Source: Wolfiporia cocos (taxonomy: Eukaryota > Basidiomycota > Agaricomycetes > Polyporales > Phaeolaceae). From it: a stretch of DNA of 64,000 nt. The notes beneath the pieces are model-generated. The model was not told the origin of the DNA. It saw only the letters and a program-made list of their open reading frames with translations, and searched no databases. Made by a program: the position numbers and the translations under genes. This document shows, piece by piece, positions 34,260 to 44,570 of the stretch. Location of the stretch: contig JACCLO010000007.1 in assembly GCA_029448655.1 (NCBI GenBank), forward strand, positions 1,736,001-1,800,000. The letters run 5' to 3'. The first letter of the stretch is position 1. Each line of letters starts with the position of its first letter.

Positions 34260-36198
34260 TGGCGACAGTGGTGGCGGGGGCCGAGGGTCCTGCTGATCTT
34301 GAGTCAGCCGTCACTTCTTCCCAGATCGTTCGGGCACGATACGTCTTGCCATCCGCGGGGGGCGCCGAGTACGGCTTCTTGCCAGAAGCCTGTCCCTTTC
34401 CACTACCCGAAGGGGCAGCCGTGGTCTTTCCAGACGCGGCAGCTGCATCCTTCGCCCTTTGTTGTTCGGCCCGCTGAGCGGCAGGCACGAACGTTCCCGC
34501 AGCCTTGTCCGCGGCAAGCTTAGGACACTTGTTGAAATAGTGTCCCGTCTGCTTGCAGTAGGTGCAGACGGCGTTGGTGGTGTCGGCGGGGGCTTTGGCG
34601 GGCGCCTTTCCCTTGTCCTTCTTTTTCTCCGACTTCTTTGCAGAAGCGGAGGACGTTTCCTTCTTTTCGGCAGGTGCCGAGTCCTTCTTGCCGGCCTTCT
34701 CGAAGATAGAACCCTTGATCTTGTCTGGATATGACGTTTGGTACATTTCCAGGGCGAAGTCGATGAGGGGTTCGATGTCGGTTGGGGCCTTGAAGAACGG
34801 GGTCTTGCCGAGGACGTTTAAGGTGTCCTTAACCTTTTCTGGGAGAGTCTCGGTGAATTCCCACACCAGAGTCTCATTGGCGGTTTCAGAGAGACGGCCG
34901 AGGGTGCGGAACCGTTCGCAGTAATTGAAGTAGTTCGATTCTGCCAGTTCCTTGCCCTTGGTACCGTAGTAGCCGCGAATTTCCTTTTTAGCTATCTCCT
35001 TATCCGTCATCTTCCCGTATTGCACCATTACGGATTTGGTGAAGTCCTCCCAGGTGCCGAGAGGTTCACCGTTTCCTGCCTTCTTGATGAGAGGCGAGAA
35101 AAATTTGTATGCGTCCCCTGTGACGCGGAAGAGGGCCGTGGTGATACGGTCATGGTCGTCGTAGACCCTGAGCGTACCGAAGTACAGGCCCATCTTCTCC
35201 ACCCATTCCTGAGCAGTCACCTTTCCAGATGACCCGGAGAATTCGGGGGGAGGGGGGATTTTCAGGTTTTGAGGCAGACCTGGAATCTGCGGGGCGACGG
35301 CTGCTGCGGCAGCGGCTGCAGCTTGTGCGGCGGCAGCAGCCTCGGCTGCACGGGCTTGAGCAGTGCCGGGGGCCGGTGCGGGTTCTTCCGGGGGCGTGCG
35401 GATGCCGGGAGGGTTGGGAACGGAGGGATTCTTGCGAATTCTCCGAAGTTCCTCGTCAACCTTCTCCATGCGCTCTGCGAACGCATCCTCGAGGTCGTCC
35501 AGCCGGGACCGGTAGTCCTTTCGGAGCTGCTTCTCCATTTCGGAGAGCTTGGCGGTGTACTCCTGTCGGAGTTCCTTGCCGAGGTCCACCATGGTGGACA
35601 ATACCTCGTTCCGGACCGAATTGACCGCTTCGTGTAGCTCGTCTTGGGCCTTCTGTTCGAGTGCCCTGGATTGCCCAGCCAGGGAATCGATTCGTTCATG
35701 GATACGCTCCAGGCGGGCGTGCACCATTCGACCTAGGGTGTCGGTGGTGTCATGGCTTATGGCCGCACTTCGTTGTACGGCGGCATCGATGATTGGCCCA
35801 TGTATGGACCCATCCACCTTGTGGTGTTCCTCCTCAGGAAGGTACGCCTTAAGGTTGTTCTCGACAGCGACATTGGTCTGTCGTGTCGGACCCGAAAATT
35901 CCATTTCCAGGGTGGTGGCGGGCCCGATAGGGCGAGTTCGACGAGCCGGTGGGTACCCGGCAATGGGGGAGCCTGGGCGTGTACCCATGGGGTTGGTCGG
36001 AGATTCCCTTTGCGGGGGAGCGAACTCCGGCATTTCCTCTTCTCCTTCCTCTTCCTCTTCTTCTCCCTCGCTTAGGTGCTCCAGCGTCACCAGTTGCTGG
36101 GTTCCCGAGGGACCAGCTACCGGTGTCACCGGGCCTTCTGAGCGGAGGCGCATCTTGCGGGGAGCGAGGGGAGTGCTGACGGAGGAGGTGGAAGACAT
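34201..36198 (-). CDS. Gag polyprotein of the chromovirus
   Basis: 665 aa. An acidic N-terminal stretch (EGEEEEEEGEEEMPE) is followed by a long predicted coiled coil at about 140-250 rich in Glu/Arg/Leu, an Ala-rich linker, a Retrotrans_gag capsid core (VTAQEWVEKMGLYFG and following, about 330-480), a Lys-rich basic stretch, and one CCHC zinc knuckle, CTYCKQTGHYFNKC, near residue 547. It forms the virus-like particle and packages RNA. Gag lies downstream of the 307-aa ORF with a 148-nt gap and overlaps pol. Confidence 0.93.
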   Translation of the reverse strand: MSSTSSVSTPLAPRKMRLRSEGPVTPVAGPSGTQQLVTLEHLSEGEEEEEEGEEEMPEFAPPQRESPTNPMGTRPGSPIAGYPPARRTRPIGPATTLEMEFSGPTRQTNVAVENNLKAYLPEEEHHKVDGSIHGPIIDAAVQRSAAISHDTTDTLGRMVHARLERIHERIDSLAGQSRALEQKAQDELHEAVNSVRNEVLSTMVDLGKELRQEYTAKLSEMEKQLRKDYRSRLDDLEDAFAERMEKVDEELRRIRKNPSVPNPPGIRTPPEEPAPAPGTAQARAAEAAAAAQAAAAAAAAVAPQIPGLPQNLKIPPPPEFSGSSGKVTAQEWVEKMGLYFGTLRVYDDHDRITTALFRVTGDAYKFFSPLIKKAGNGEPLGTWEDFTKSVMVQYGKMTDKEIAKKEIRGYYGTKGKELAESNYFNYCERFRTLGRLSETANETLVWEFTETLPEKVKDTLNVLGKTPFFKAPTDIEPLIDFALEMYQTSYPDKIKGSIFEKAGKKDSAPAEKKETSSASAKKSEKKKDKGKAPAKAPADTTNAVCTYCKQTGHYFNKCPKLAADKAAGTFVPAAQRAEQQRAKDAAAASGKTTAAPSGSGKGQASGKKPYSAPPADGKTYRARTIWEEVTADSRSAGPSAPATTVANVGTISVPLAPTTRLEDVL

Positions 36199-36346
36199 TT
36201 TTTGTGAATCTGTTTGTGACGAATGTTAGTTTCCGGTTACTCATTGTCTTAGATTCTTAAGAAGGGATTGGGTTTTGAAAGCTGCGACTTTTGTTATAGA
36301 TCATACTCGCACTCTATTTCAGAGTTAAAAGATGATAGTATTTCTA

Positions 36347-37270
36347 CTATACAATCGCGAGTATATCCTCTTCTACCGAAGTAGTTGAGGGCCCTGCCAC
36401 CTTGTCAGGTGGTGTTACACCGAAGGCAAAAGTAATTTGTAGCGCTACGCATTCTGCTACGATACGAGCTAAGTCCGTACGCCAATCCAAAAAGGAAATA
36501 CTGCCGAGCTGTTTGCAATACTTTTTCATAATTCTCCAGTCTCTATTGGTGATCCTCCCCCGTCTCGCTCTATCCTTTACGTTATCCACCAAGTCCTCCA
36601 ATTCTACTACCATAGTATGGAAACGCATGTCGTTTTCCATGTGGAAGCCTGGGTAATTAGGGGGGTGGTTGGCGAGAGGAGTGAGACGAGTGAGAGTGCC
36701 TTCTAGCATGGGAATAACTTGATCGCATGCTTGGAGAGGCTTCTTCTTCCCGAAGACGAGGGAAGGGTCGAGAATCTTGTGGTTGGCCGGAACGGGAGGT
36801 CCGGCCGCCGGGCTGGAGAGACGGAGGGCCAGTGAAGAAGCTGCTTGTTTGGCTTCCTTGGCGGCTTGTTTGGCGGCGATTCGCTTATTCAGCTTATCGC
36901 GGGCGAGCTTGAGCTTGTTGAGTTCGCGGAGTTCGATTAGGTTCTCCATGGCGGTAATGGAAGCGGCTAGCTTCTCTTCCTCTGTCCAGATTCGCTTGGC
37001 GAGTGGAACTGGCTTGGGAGGTCGAGGAGCGGGTTTCCCAGCCTCAGCGATGTGCTTTGGCATGTGGACGGGAATCTCCCAAAGATGGAGCTTCCCGGTG
37101 TAGTCTTCCTTTACAGGAAGCGTGTAGGTGACGTCCTCTGCCCGAGGAATGTCGGCGGTGTCGATGCGGCTGAGAAGGGACCGCTTTGCCGGCTTAACGT
37201 AAGGGGCAGTGGAGGAGCCACGGGTGCGACGGGTAACGCGGGGCATGATTCTAGAAAGTGCAGCCTTCAT
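36347..37270 (-). CDS. extra ORF upstream of gag in the chromovirus, unknown function
   Basis: 307 aa, full open frame between leader and gag, same strand as gag and pol. I do not recognise it. The N-terminus is basic (RVTRRTRG, KPAKRS); residues about 105-150 look like a charged coiled coil (LIELRELNKLKLARDKLNKR, then Ala/Lys repeats); the C-terminal third (RFHTMVVELEDLVDNVKDRA onward) looks globular and helical. It could be an accessory structural or nuclear-targeting protein, or a captured host fragment. A second Met at residue 9 is an alternative start. How gag is reached behind it (splicing, reinitiation) is not visible. Confidence 0.75.
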   Translation of the reverse strand: MKAALSRIMPRVTRRTRGSSTAPYVKPAKRSLLSRIDTADIPRAEDVTYTLPVKEDYTGKLHLWEIPVHMPKHIAEAGKPAPRPPKPVPLAKRIWTEEEKLAASITAMENLIELRELNKLKLARDKLNKRIAAKQAAKEAKQAASSLALRLSSPAAGPPVPANHKILDPSLVFGKKKPLQACDQVIPMLEGTLTRLTPLANHPPNYPGFHMENDMRFHTMVVELEDLVDNVKDRARRGRITNRDWRIMKKYCKQLGSISFLDWRTDLARIVAECVALQITFAFGVTPPDKVAGPSTTSVEEDILAIV

Positions 37271-38288
37271 GAGAAACGAAGTTTCCCAGTGATACGTCCA
37301 AGAACAGGAATAGAAGGGATTATGTAAGGTAGGGTAGTGGACTCCTTTTCAGGAGCAAAGAAGGTGTACTACGGGGCATAATTACTCTTGTGTTGCGCGC
37401 AAACCCTGTGCCGAGACGGCGCGGATATTCGCATGACCCTAACGGTCAGAGGCGCCGACTCCAGGGGTAGAGTTGCTGACTGCCAGGCCGGTTCCTGGGT
37501 CAGATGATTGGGAATCGGATACACGACACCGCCCCGGAGGGACGCTGCCGGAAAGTGGCTGGGATTTTACATCCCTTAGCCTGTCCATGCTTCAACAATG
37601 AGGTTGCCGTCTGTAGCCACATGGGTGTCACATCAGGGCTAAAAAACCACTGTCGATCTAAGATCGCGAGACAGCAGCGCTCCACATCCCGAAGGAGTGG
37701 GCCACGCGCTTCTCTTCCAATGGGGCCCCAAATCCGTTTGACCCATGCTCGCACGCCGAGCTGCCCGGAGGACTTATGCTATTGGCTACCGCGAGTGACC
37801 TATGGCAGGGTGATTTTTTACGTCACCCCCCTCACTGCTTTTCCCATAACGGGTTCAAAGCAGGTCCCTTACGCCTGGGAGGCGGCTTTGGAAAATTCCC
37901 TTGCCATCATAATGATGACCCTGTGGATAGTGATGGGGCGCTGAACAACGCTTGCCATGACCGGGGGTTGGGCGCACACAGGCAGGCCGTCCCCTTTTCT
38001 CCACAGGCGGGTCTTAACCGCGCATAGTCCAAGCTTGTCAGCGAGGACCATGTCTCCTTGACCCTGGAGTCCGGGTTAGGTAGGTCTCCTGCCTAAAAAG
38101 GCGGTGTGGCTTCCCTGGTTGCCAATCCTCTGCCGAGGATGGCGATGTATCCCCCAGATCTCAACTATCACCCCTAACTCTTTGTCAAGAGTAGGGATGT
38201 GCGCAGCAACGAGTAATAGCCCCTGTAGGATAGAAACCCAGGCCCAAGCGCAAGCGCAAGGGCGGGGGTAGGGGGAGATTTGTTCTTA
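37271..38288 (-). other. long 5' leader of the chromovirus
   Basis: About 1 kb between the 5' LTR and the first ORF, GC-richer than the surrounding DNA, with several short AUG ORFs on the minus strand. It must hold packaging signals. The length and upstream AUGs make an internal intron or non-scanning initiation plausible (inference). Confidence 0.6.
38276..38286 (-). promoter_or_regulatory. self-priming primer-binding site of the chromovirus
   Basis: AGAACAAATCT on the minus strand, two bases (TA) inside the 5' LTR. It is exactly complementary to AGATTTGTTCT in the LTR, whose 5' A is at 38,421, 34 nt downstream of the TATA box start at 38,455. The match is 11 nt, the length known for Tf1 of fission yeast, where the first 11 nt of the mRNA prime minus-strand synthesis. 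Confidence 0.82.
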
Positions 38289-38948
38289 TGACACAGACTA
38301 GACTGTGGGACTCACACTATAACCTTATAGGCGACTTGAAGATGTTGCAGAAGGTTGGTGAGGAAGCTAGTGGGCGCAAGCAGAGATGGTTTGTAACTGT
38401 GCGAATGCAGAGAACAAATCTAAGGCTTATCCGCAGTGATAGCCCTACTTATATACATGCTTTGTTTGGTTACCGGTAAGGGAGCCAAACATGAAGGTGG
38501 TCTGTGCGCAGACATAACTAATATGGTTAAGTCATAAACTACAATAGACCATGTGCGCCGGTAATGGCCGCACCAGTAAGATCGTTTGTTTGGACCGTAG
38601 GTCCATGTTGTGGAAGTGGCTGTAGCTACGTTAGTAAGCCATGCATGTGATTCTTATATTCCGGTATCGGGATATGAGTAATCGTAAGGTCATTGGCATG
38701 TGATAATGAGCGGGCCGCTTATCCTATTGTACTGACATAGCCCGGTACCGGGATATGAGTAAGGCGCGTGACACCGGAGGTTAGTCCGCTGAGTCATGGA
38801 CGCGTACAAACGTGTTATGTACGTGTTGTTTGGTTGCGTGTACGTGTAGACGGGCGCTTAGCAGCGTAAATGTCTACAAGGTCGTAGAAATACCAGATAA
38901 ATAGGTAAAAATACGGGAAAAATAGTGGCATGTCCCAAATCTGTGACA
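38289..38948 (-). repeat. 5' LTR of the chromovirus
   Basis: 660 bp. It holds the minus-strand TATA box TATATAAG (38,455-38,448), an imperfect dyad GGGCTATC/GATAAGCC just downstream, and the predicted transcription start near 38,421, giving an R-U5 of about 133 nt. Confidence 0.93.
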
Positions 38949-38953
38949 AGGGG

Positions 38954-39803
38954 CGCTCCATGGTATATTGAAGAAAGGATATGCCATTCATTTGAGGACT
39001 GGTGCACTGTTAAGCTCAGAGAGAAAGAAAGGCTGATATGATGAATGAGGTGCGCACAATGCATTTGCAGTGATAGAAATGGAGGTGGTATCTGAGGATA
39101 CCTTCCTTTAAAAGCTGATCTGAGCATAGTGCTGCGACTTCAGTGTGATCATGGCTTGACAGAGATGATATACACCATTATCTGTGAGCTTGATAATGTT
39201 GATTGAGAGCAACATTAATGAGATCTCATGCTACATATTAGTTGGACAAGGTATTCTATACAGTAGTGGTACCGTAGTGTGCTGGACATCATTCAAGATA
39301 CCACAACAGATGATTTTGTCAGAGCTTGATCATGAGCTAATTTTGGTCATGGCAGCTTCGGTGCCCTGCAGGGCAGTTTCAATGGCATGCAGTAGGGTCT
39401 CCCTGTCTTTTATGTGTACACTGACCCTAATGAGGGTTACCTTGACATCCCCACCTGCCACCCATTCTAATTCAGCAGCTAAGATGGTGTACGGCAATGT
39501 GAGCATGAAGTTTGTACCAAGACTCGGGCCCTTGTGGCATGGGAGTGTGTCATAGAATGCATGCAATTAGGACCATCAAGGTGAACATCCTTGATCATGC
39601 ACATGGCCAGGCTCCTAAAACCATCCATCGCTGGAGTGTTCTCGCTCCAATAGTTGAAGTCGCACTAACGCTCAGAATGTAAAATCATATGAAAGATTAC
39701 TATAATGGTCAGGAGTAAGGGGAGGAGAACACTCCAGGACGGTTGGCCCAACTGGTCATCTGAGATCCCCGAGCACCAGTGTGCACACCGCACACTGTGA
39801 GTG
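38954..39803. other. intergenic DNA, no gene recognised
   Basis: About 850 bp with short motif-free ORFs (longest about 123 codons at 39,184-39,555). Nothing else seen. Confidence 0.5.
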
Positions 39804-40049
39804 TATCACAAGATGCGCCGCAGACCCAATGCAACACACTTATGAGTGGCATTATAGCCACTCCCCCAAAAGGGCTACGATAACAGCTTGGCTGTTATCA
39901 AGGATATCTGCAGTTCATATTCCCATGCTCAGCGCCTATTAGACACTTTTACAGTGTAGGCCATGTATGCCAGCACCACATATGGGTAATATACCCTAGT
40001 TATTGCTCCGTAATGTCTATGATATTATGCTTTTGCATTATCTGTGACA
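39804..40049 (-). mobile_element. solo LTR of the TRIM family, diverged
   Basis: 246 bp matching the TRIM LTR (12,979-13,233) along its whole length with many transitions. It starts TATCACAAGATGCG and ends ATTATCTGTGACA. Flanks are GAGTG and TGAGG, only a partial match, so the target duplication has decayed or is absent. The self-priming stretch has mutated to AAGCTGTTAT. Confidence 0.8.
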
Positions 40050-40059
40050 TGAGGTTTTA

Positions 40060-40270
40060 AGAGAAAAACAACAACATTGTGAAGTAGTGCCCTTGAAAAT
40101 CATATCATGTGACAGTCATGGACAGGGAAAAGCTCTCCTACACTTTACTGAGAGATTGAGATGCTCTTGACACGAAATTTAGGCGCGCGCAAAAAGTGTA
40201 TGTTTATTTGACAAAAACAAACCACAAGAACCTACTACTATCGTAGCGGGAATCTCGTATACGTATTGTA
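40060..40270 (+). repeat. dispersed segment shared with 27,800-28,010
   Basis: Same block order as the other copy. It ends about 160 bp from the stop codon of the MFS gene. Confidence 0.65.
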
Positions 40271-40432
40271 TCTAGCCTTAGGACTTGATCGGTAGAACGT
40301 CGTGGTGGATATGACGTAACACTAAACCTCAGCGGTTGCATGTAACAAAAAAGCACAGAGAATAATAGAGGATCATAAAGGAGCGCCGTACCCACCTCCC
40401 GAATGAACCACGGCGCGCGTTCAACCTGCCGC

Positions 40433-42937
40433 CTACGCATTGTTCCTGCTATTTCCACCCTGCTGTTGCGCCTCCGGTGCGCTCACATCCTGATTCTCCA
40501 GGGTCCAATCCTTGTCTACCGCATTATGCAGCGGAAGTCCATGCATGGCCAGGGACGCAAGCAGCCCCAGCCCGGCGATTCCGAGCAGTACCGCCCACAC
40601 GATTTTGAGGCTCTCCGCAAATGCGACGCGTACTTCTGTCTTAAGTGGTTCCTCGAGCCCCTTTATCAACGGGATCGTTGCGTACGCAACTGCACTGCCC
40701 TGAGGGAACTGCGAGAGAAAAACCGCTGGAAGACGCTTGCTGAGTTGGTTCTGGAGGACGGCACCGCCGATAGTAATCCCCCAGACCTGCATGGATACGT
40801 TAATTGAGAGTTATATGAAGACACGCTGGGGTACGCGAAATAGGCACATCGGCGCACCTGTGCAAAGTTACGCAAGAACATGAAGAATGCTAGCGCAGGA
40901 CCATTGTGCGAAACAGGAACTATATACACCATGAAACAGTGAGAACAAACGATGTACGGAGTTGCCACTGTGCACACGAGTGCTATGAGGAGGAGACTCA
41001 CGCGGCGCCAACACGGGAAAGTATGTTGTCGTTGACAACACCCCCAATCCAATCCCTGCGAGGACCAGGAATCCAATCGAATGCCCCTTAGGCGTATTTG
41101 CATGCAGTGTCATGAGCAGGCCGGTTCCGAGGAGAAGGAAAATCCAAGATAACCACAGCTGCGGACGGTACCTCCCAGTCCTTTTCACGGAGACTCCAGA
41201 GACGATTCCTGCCGGAGCCATGACTAGCGCGACCGCTAGCTCGTTGACACCTGCGCCGACAGGCGAGTCGCCTAAGCATGCTTGGAAATACACCGGTATG
41301 TAGTCTGTTGATTCCAAGCCGTCATTTTAGGGATATTAACGAAAGGTGAGAATGGGGATTGACAAGAAAGAGACAAAGAGAGGAATTAATCGGTATGAAG
41401 GAGAGCCAAGAAAGTCAGAAGAGGAGAGCTCACAAACAAGACCCATGAGAACGATGGGCATTATGAACGTCTGCACGTATCCGCTAATGCCAGTCCTGGT
41501 CGACATCAAAACAAAGGGCACCTATGCACGTTCGTGAGTGCCACAACCGGTCGTTGAAGGCCGCTTTTTCGCGCATCAGCTAGTCGACTACGCACTAGTG
41601 GGAATTTTGGAACGAGCGCATCATACACCAGAAATGCAACCAGCCCGATGAGGCCCAAGACGAGGGGTACGATCACGGGGACGGAACTCCACGCGTACTG
41701 AATGCCGCTCCACGTCAGCGCAATGACGCAGCTCGCGGTGGCAGCAATAACAAGCCCGTTCCCACTGCACGTACAATACCGATATAAGGTCGAAGGAGTC
41801 ATTGTCAGCGGATGGATGCGATACAAGTGGTAAGAGAACTGACAACCAGTCTACCCTGGCGAGCTTCTCCATGACTGTCCCCGGCGGTGTGCGCACACGT
41901 AGGAACAGTAGCATGAGCGCTCCTGCAATGCCGCAGATTGGAATGTTCAAGTCTTCATAGGAACGTCAGTTATCAGAACAGATCGTGGAATAGCGATGGC
42001 AACGCTCGACTTCATTCAGAGTTCGGAGGACCTACAAAATAACCAGCGCCATTGGCCACTTTGAGCAAGCGCGCCGCCAATCAAGGGGCCCGCACCGCTC
42101 GAGACTGCCCACGCACTGTGCCCGCACCATAAGCTCATCAACTACATTGGAAAGGTTGATGCAGCTTACATGCCTATGAGTCCATTGAAGACCCCCCGAT
42201 CTTGAAGAGGAACAAGGTCGGATATGATGATTGCTGTCGTTGCTGCGATACCTCCTCCGCCCAGACCCTGAACAGCTGCGTCATAAAATTGTAGTCAGCC
42301 CGTCCGGTACACAATAGCAATCATATTTGAATCCGAAGACGCAATCAGGACGATAGATCAGAAGAGGTGGCAAGATAACGAGGCAACAAGCCGTGATCAG
42401 AAAGTCAAAGCATTCTGTGACGTACTTCGTCCCGCAACGAGGGAGTTCATACTCTTTGCAACACCACACAGGATGCTGCCTACAGTCATGACGAGCAGAG
42501 AGCTCATGATTACTACTCTTCTACCGAAGACCTAACCGCGGATCGTAGATAAGTACATCAATTTCTCCGTCGAAGATGGCAGTACTTGTGCAAGTCCTCC
42601 ACAAAGAGGGATGATTGCCGTGGCTGCGAGGGCATAAGCTGAGCCCACCCAAACGAAACTCGAGCCATGCAGATCGTCGACAATAGTTGGGAGTGCGACA
42701 GAGACTGCAGACTGAAGCGCAACTCAGAGGATGTTCAGACATTGCGGGCAAGTGTGTACTTACTAGCTCAAGCCCGGTTATCATTGTCGATATACCAATG
42801 CCGAGAAATACGAGCCAGAACCTGAAGTCGCGAGACAACTTCTCAGATGAGGGAGCGCTGGCAGGAGCCAGTGCGTGGTCTTTGCTGTCCGTGAATGAGG
42901 TAGACACATCTGCGGCAATTTCTTGAGGTGCAGTCAT
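40433..42937 (-). CDS. MFS transporter, 14-TM drug:H+ antiporter (DHA2-like) family
   Basis: Plasma- or vacuolar-membrane secondary transporter, probably exporting a toxic or secondary metabolite. Eleven exons on the minus strand: 42937-42764, 42711-42586, 42531-42426, 42275-42170, 42115-42036, 41952-41844, 41764-41596, 41521-41434, 41304-41002, 40919-40858 and 40786-40433; 558 aa, all phases consistent. Features are a soluble ~38-aa N-terminus; TM1 beginning WLVFLGIGISTMITGLEL; VALPTIVDDLHGS; the loop GRRVVIMSS after TM3 (motif A region); VQGLGGGGI; SSGAGPLIGGAL (motif C-like); a central LVIAATASCVIAL helix; and FLVLAGIGLGVLSTTTYFPV near the end. The substrate cannot be told. The intron between exons 3 and 4 is long (150 nt). 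Confidence 0.9.
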
Positions 42938-43007
42938 TGCTGTGGGGACGGGGAGGTAGGGGCGGGTGGAAAAATGGGAAGCAAGATGGAACGAACGCGT
43001 ACCACAT

Positions 43008-43225
43008 CAGCTAGTCTGTTGGAACATGGATTTGCCGAGGCCGAGCTCGCGCGTGCCTGAACGTCGCGCGCACGTCGGGAGCCGGGTATCGCGTAGCCGG
43101 AGGGTGAAACGGTATATAATAGCTCGATTTTATGTACCGTACCTCACGCGATTGCCCTACGGGCATCGTCACGCCTGTGGACAAACGCGCTCGTTGAACC
43201 GATGTTTTGATTGCTCTGACACTAG
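43008..43225. promoter_or_regulatory. upstream segment duplicated in front of the alpha/beta hydrolase gene
   Basis: Lies 71 bp upstream of the MFS start codon and is nearly identical to 57,673-57,861, apart from a short insertion around GCGTGCCTGAACGTCGC and several substitutions. It contains GCCGGGTATCGCGTAGCCGG, TATATAAT at 43,113-43,120 (plus strand), and CGCCTGTGGACAAACGCGC. The TATA box points away from the MFS gene in this copy. Confidence 0.75.
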
Positions 43226-44269
43226 TCTTGGGGACCGGCAACCGTAGGGGGGCGGCAATTTCCGGCTGGCTAGTGCCAGTGATGCGCCGCTGTCAAATGC
43301 CGGACGTCCCCATCAAAGCAGCTGGGAGCACAGAGAGGACGGTGGTCATAGCTAATAGCTCACTGTACAAAAGGATTCGTGAAACAAGTTGGCGGGAAGA
43401 CTTGCCCAGAATCGAAATTTGAAAAGATGTTCGGAACAGATTTTGAATAAATAATTCCATTTCCGAGATCTCATTATTGAGCAAGCTGTTTTGAGATGAT
43501 GAGAATGCTTACGGAAAATCTGTCCCGAACGATTCTTAGAATGCCATCTGAATGAAATTTTTATGACTGTTAGGGTCAGAATCTGAACTCAAGAAGGAGA
43601 TACAATTACATGCAGGTTGTAGGAAAGCAGCAATCATTTTGTAGATTGTCGACGTTCCAACAAACATCATCCCTCATCACTTCACAGTATAATGGTACAC
43701 ATGCTTATTATACCAATAAAAAATTCCCTATTGGCGATCTTGCACAGCTTGTAAGCTATGAATTTATTTTGAACGGGACAGAGTGGCTATGATAAACTTC
43801 CTATATAGGGCGGACAGGCACGTGACGCTACGTGTCGCATCGCGTCGATTCTCGTCGAGACAACCTCATACCTGCTCGGAAGAATCTCAAGCTCAAGGCA
43901 AAAATTAGATGTACTCAAAGCAGCAGTCCATCGCTACAATTTGAAGCCAGAACCAGAGTGCATAGCCGGTTCATCCGTGCATTCCACTTCTTGCCGCCCT
44001 TCCGATTCCGAGAGTGATTGCAGTGACAATCTTGATACCCAGAGTATGGATAGTGATTTGAACTAGTTTGATAGCTTAAACAGGCAGATCTTGGTATTCT
44101 AGCAAGTAAATTGTAATGTAATTACAGTATGTTTGCTGCTGTGCACCAGAAGTAACTATCTACGATGCTATGGGTACGCCAATACCAGTGGCGGTGGCGG
44201 CGCAATCGCGATCTGGACGCTACGATTGCTTATCTAGGCAAGTGATTCAATGTCCTATGTAGTGCTGCC
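43226..44269. other. intergenic DNA, no gene recognised
   Basis: About 1 kb. Only short ORFs. A short inverted-repeat-like patch lies near 43,820-43,860 (CGATTCTCGTCGAGACAAC). Confidence 0.5.
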
Positions 44270-44570
44270 GGAAGGTCATCAGCGAAGTGCGAGACCGTAG
44301 ATCTACTCATATCTATGTAGATATACCTAGCAGGTCCTGCAACTGTAGCCGGACCGGTATACTCATGTATAACCCCCTTATAGTAGCAAGTCCGCACAAT
44401 ATCAAGCGTCCAAGGGACGCGTTCTTGCAAGGACACAGCGCCCTAGGCCCATGCTATTGCAAGGACCTCACCTGAGGTCCTCGCTATTGTGAGGAGTGCC
44501 ATTGCTATTGCGAGGACCGTAAAATAGCTATTTCCGGGAGCACTAGTATATTATCGGACTGTTGTTTCAG
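44270..44570 (-). repeat. dispersed repeat R1, inverted partial copy
   Basis: Reverse complement of 61,200-61,440 and of 11,200-12,030 (without the LTR): TCAGCGAAGTGCGAGACCG, TAACCCCCTTATAGTAGCA and CTATTGCAAGGACCTCACC. It carries more differences than the 61-kb copy. Confidence 0.75.

Larger units (their letters stand above)
29025..38948 (-). mobile_element. intact chromovirus (Ty3/gypsy) with extra 5' ORF and C-terminal dUTPase
   Basis: 9,924 bp, transcribed on the minus strand. LTRs of 660 bp at 29,025-29,684 and 38,289-38,948 differ, by eye, at one site (29,460 T versus 38,724 C). Target duplication AGGGG at 29,020-29,024 and 38,949-38,953. Order along the transcript: 5' LTR, ~1-kb leader, ORF of 307 aa, gag (665 aa), pol (1,511 aa), polypurine tract, 3' LTR. 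All three ORFs are uninterrupted, so the copy looks young and possibly active. A Tf1-type self-priming site replaces the usual tRNA primer site. Confidence 0.95.

Noticed and set aside
29805..36244. Plus-strand ORFs up to 226 codons opposite gag and pol
   Set aside because: Antisense shadows of the intact minus-strand ORFs, without domain signatures.
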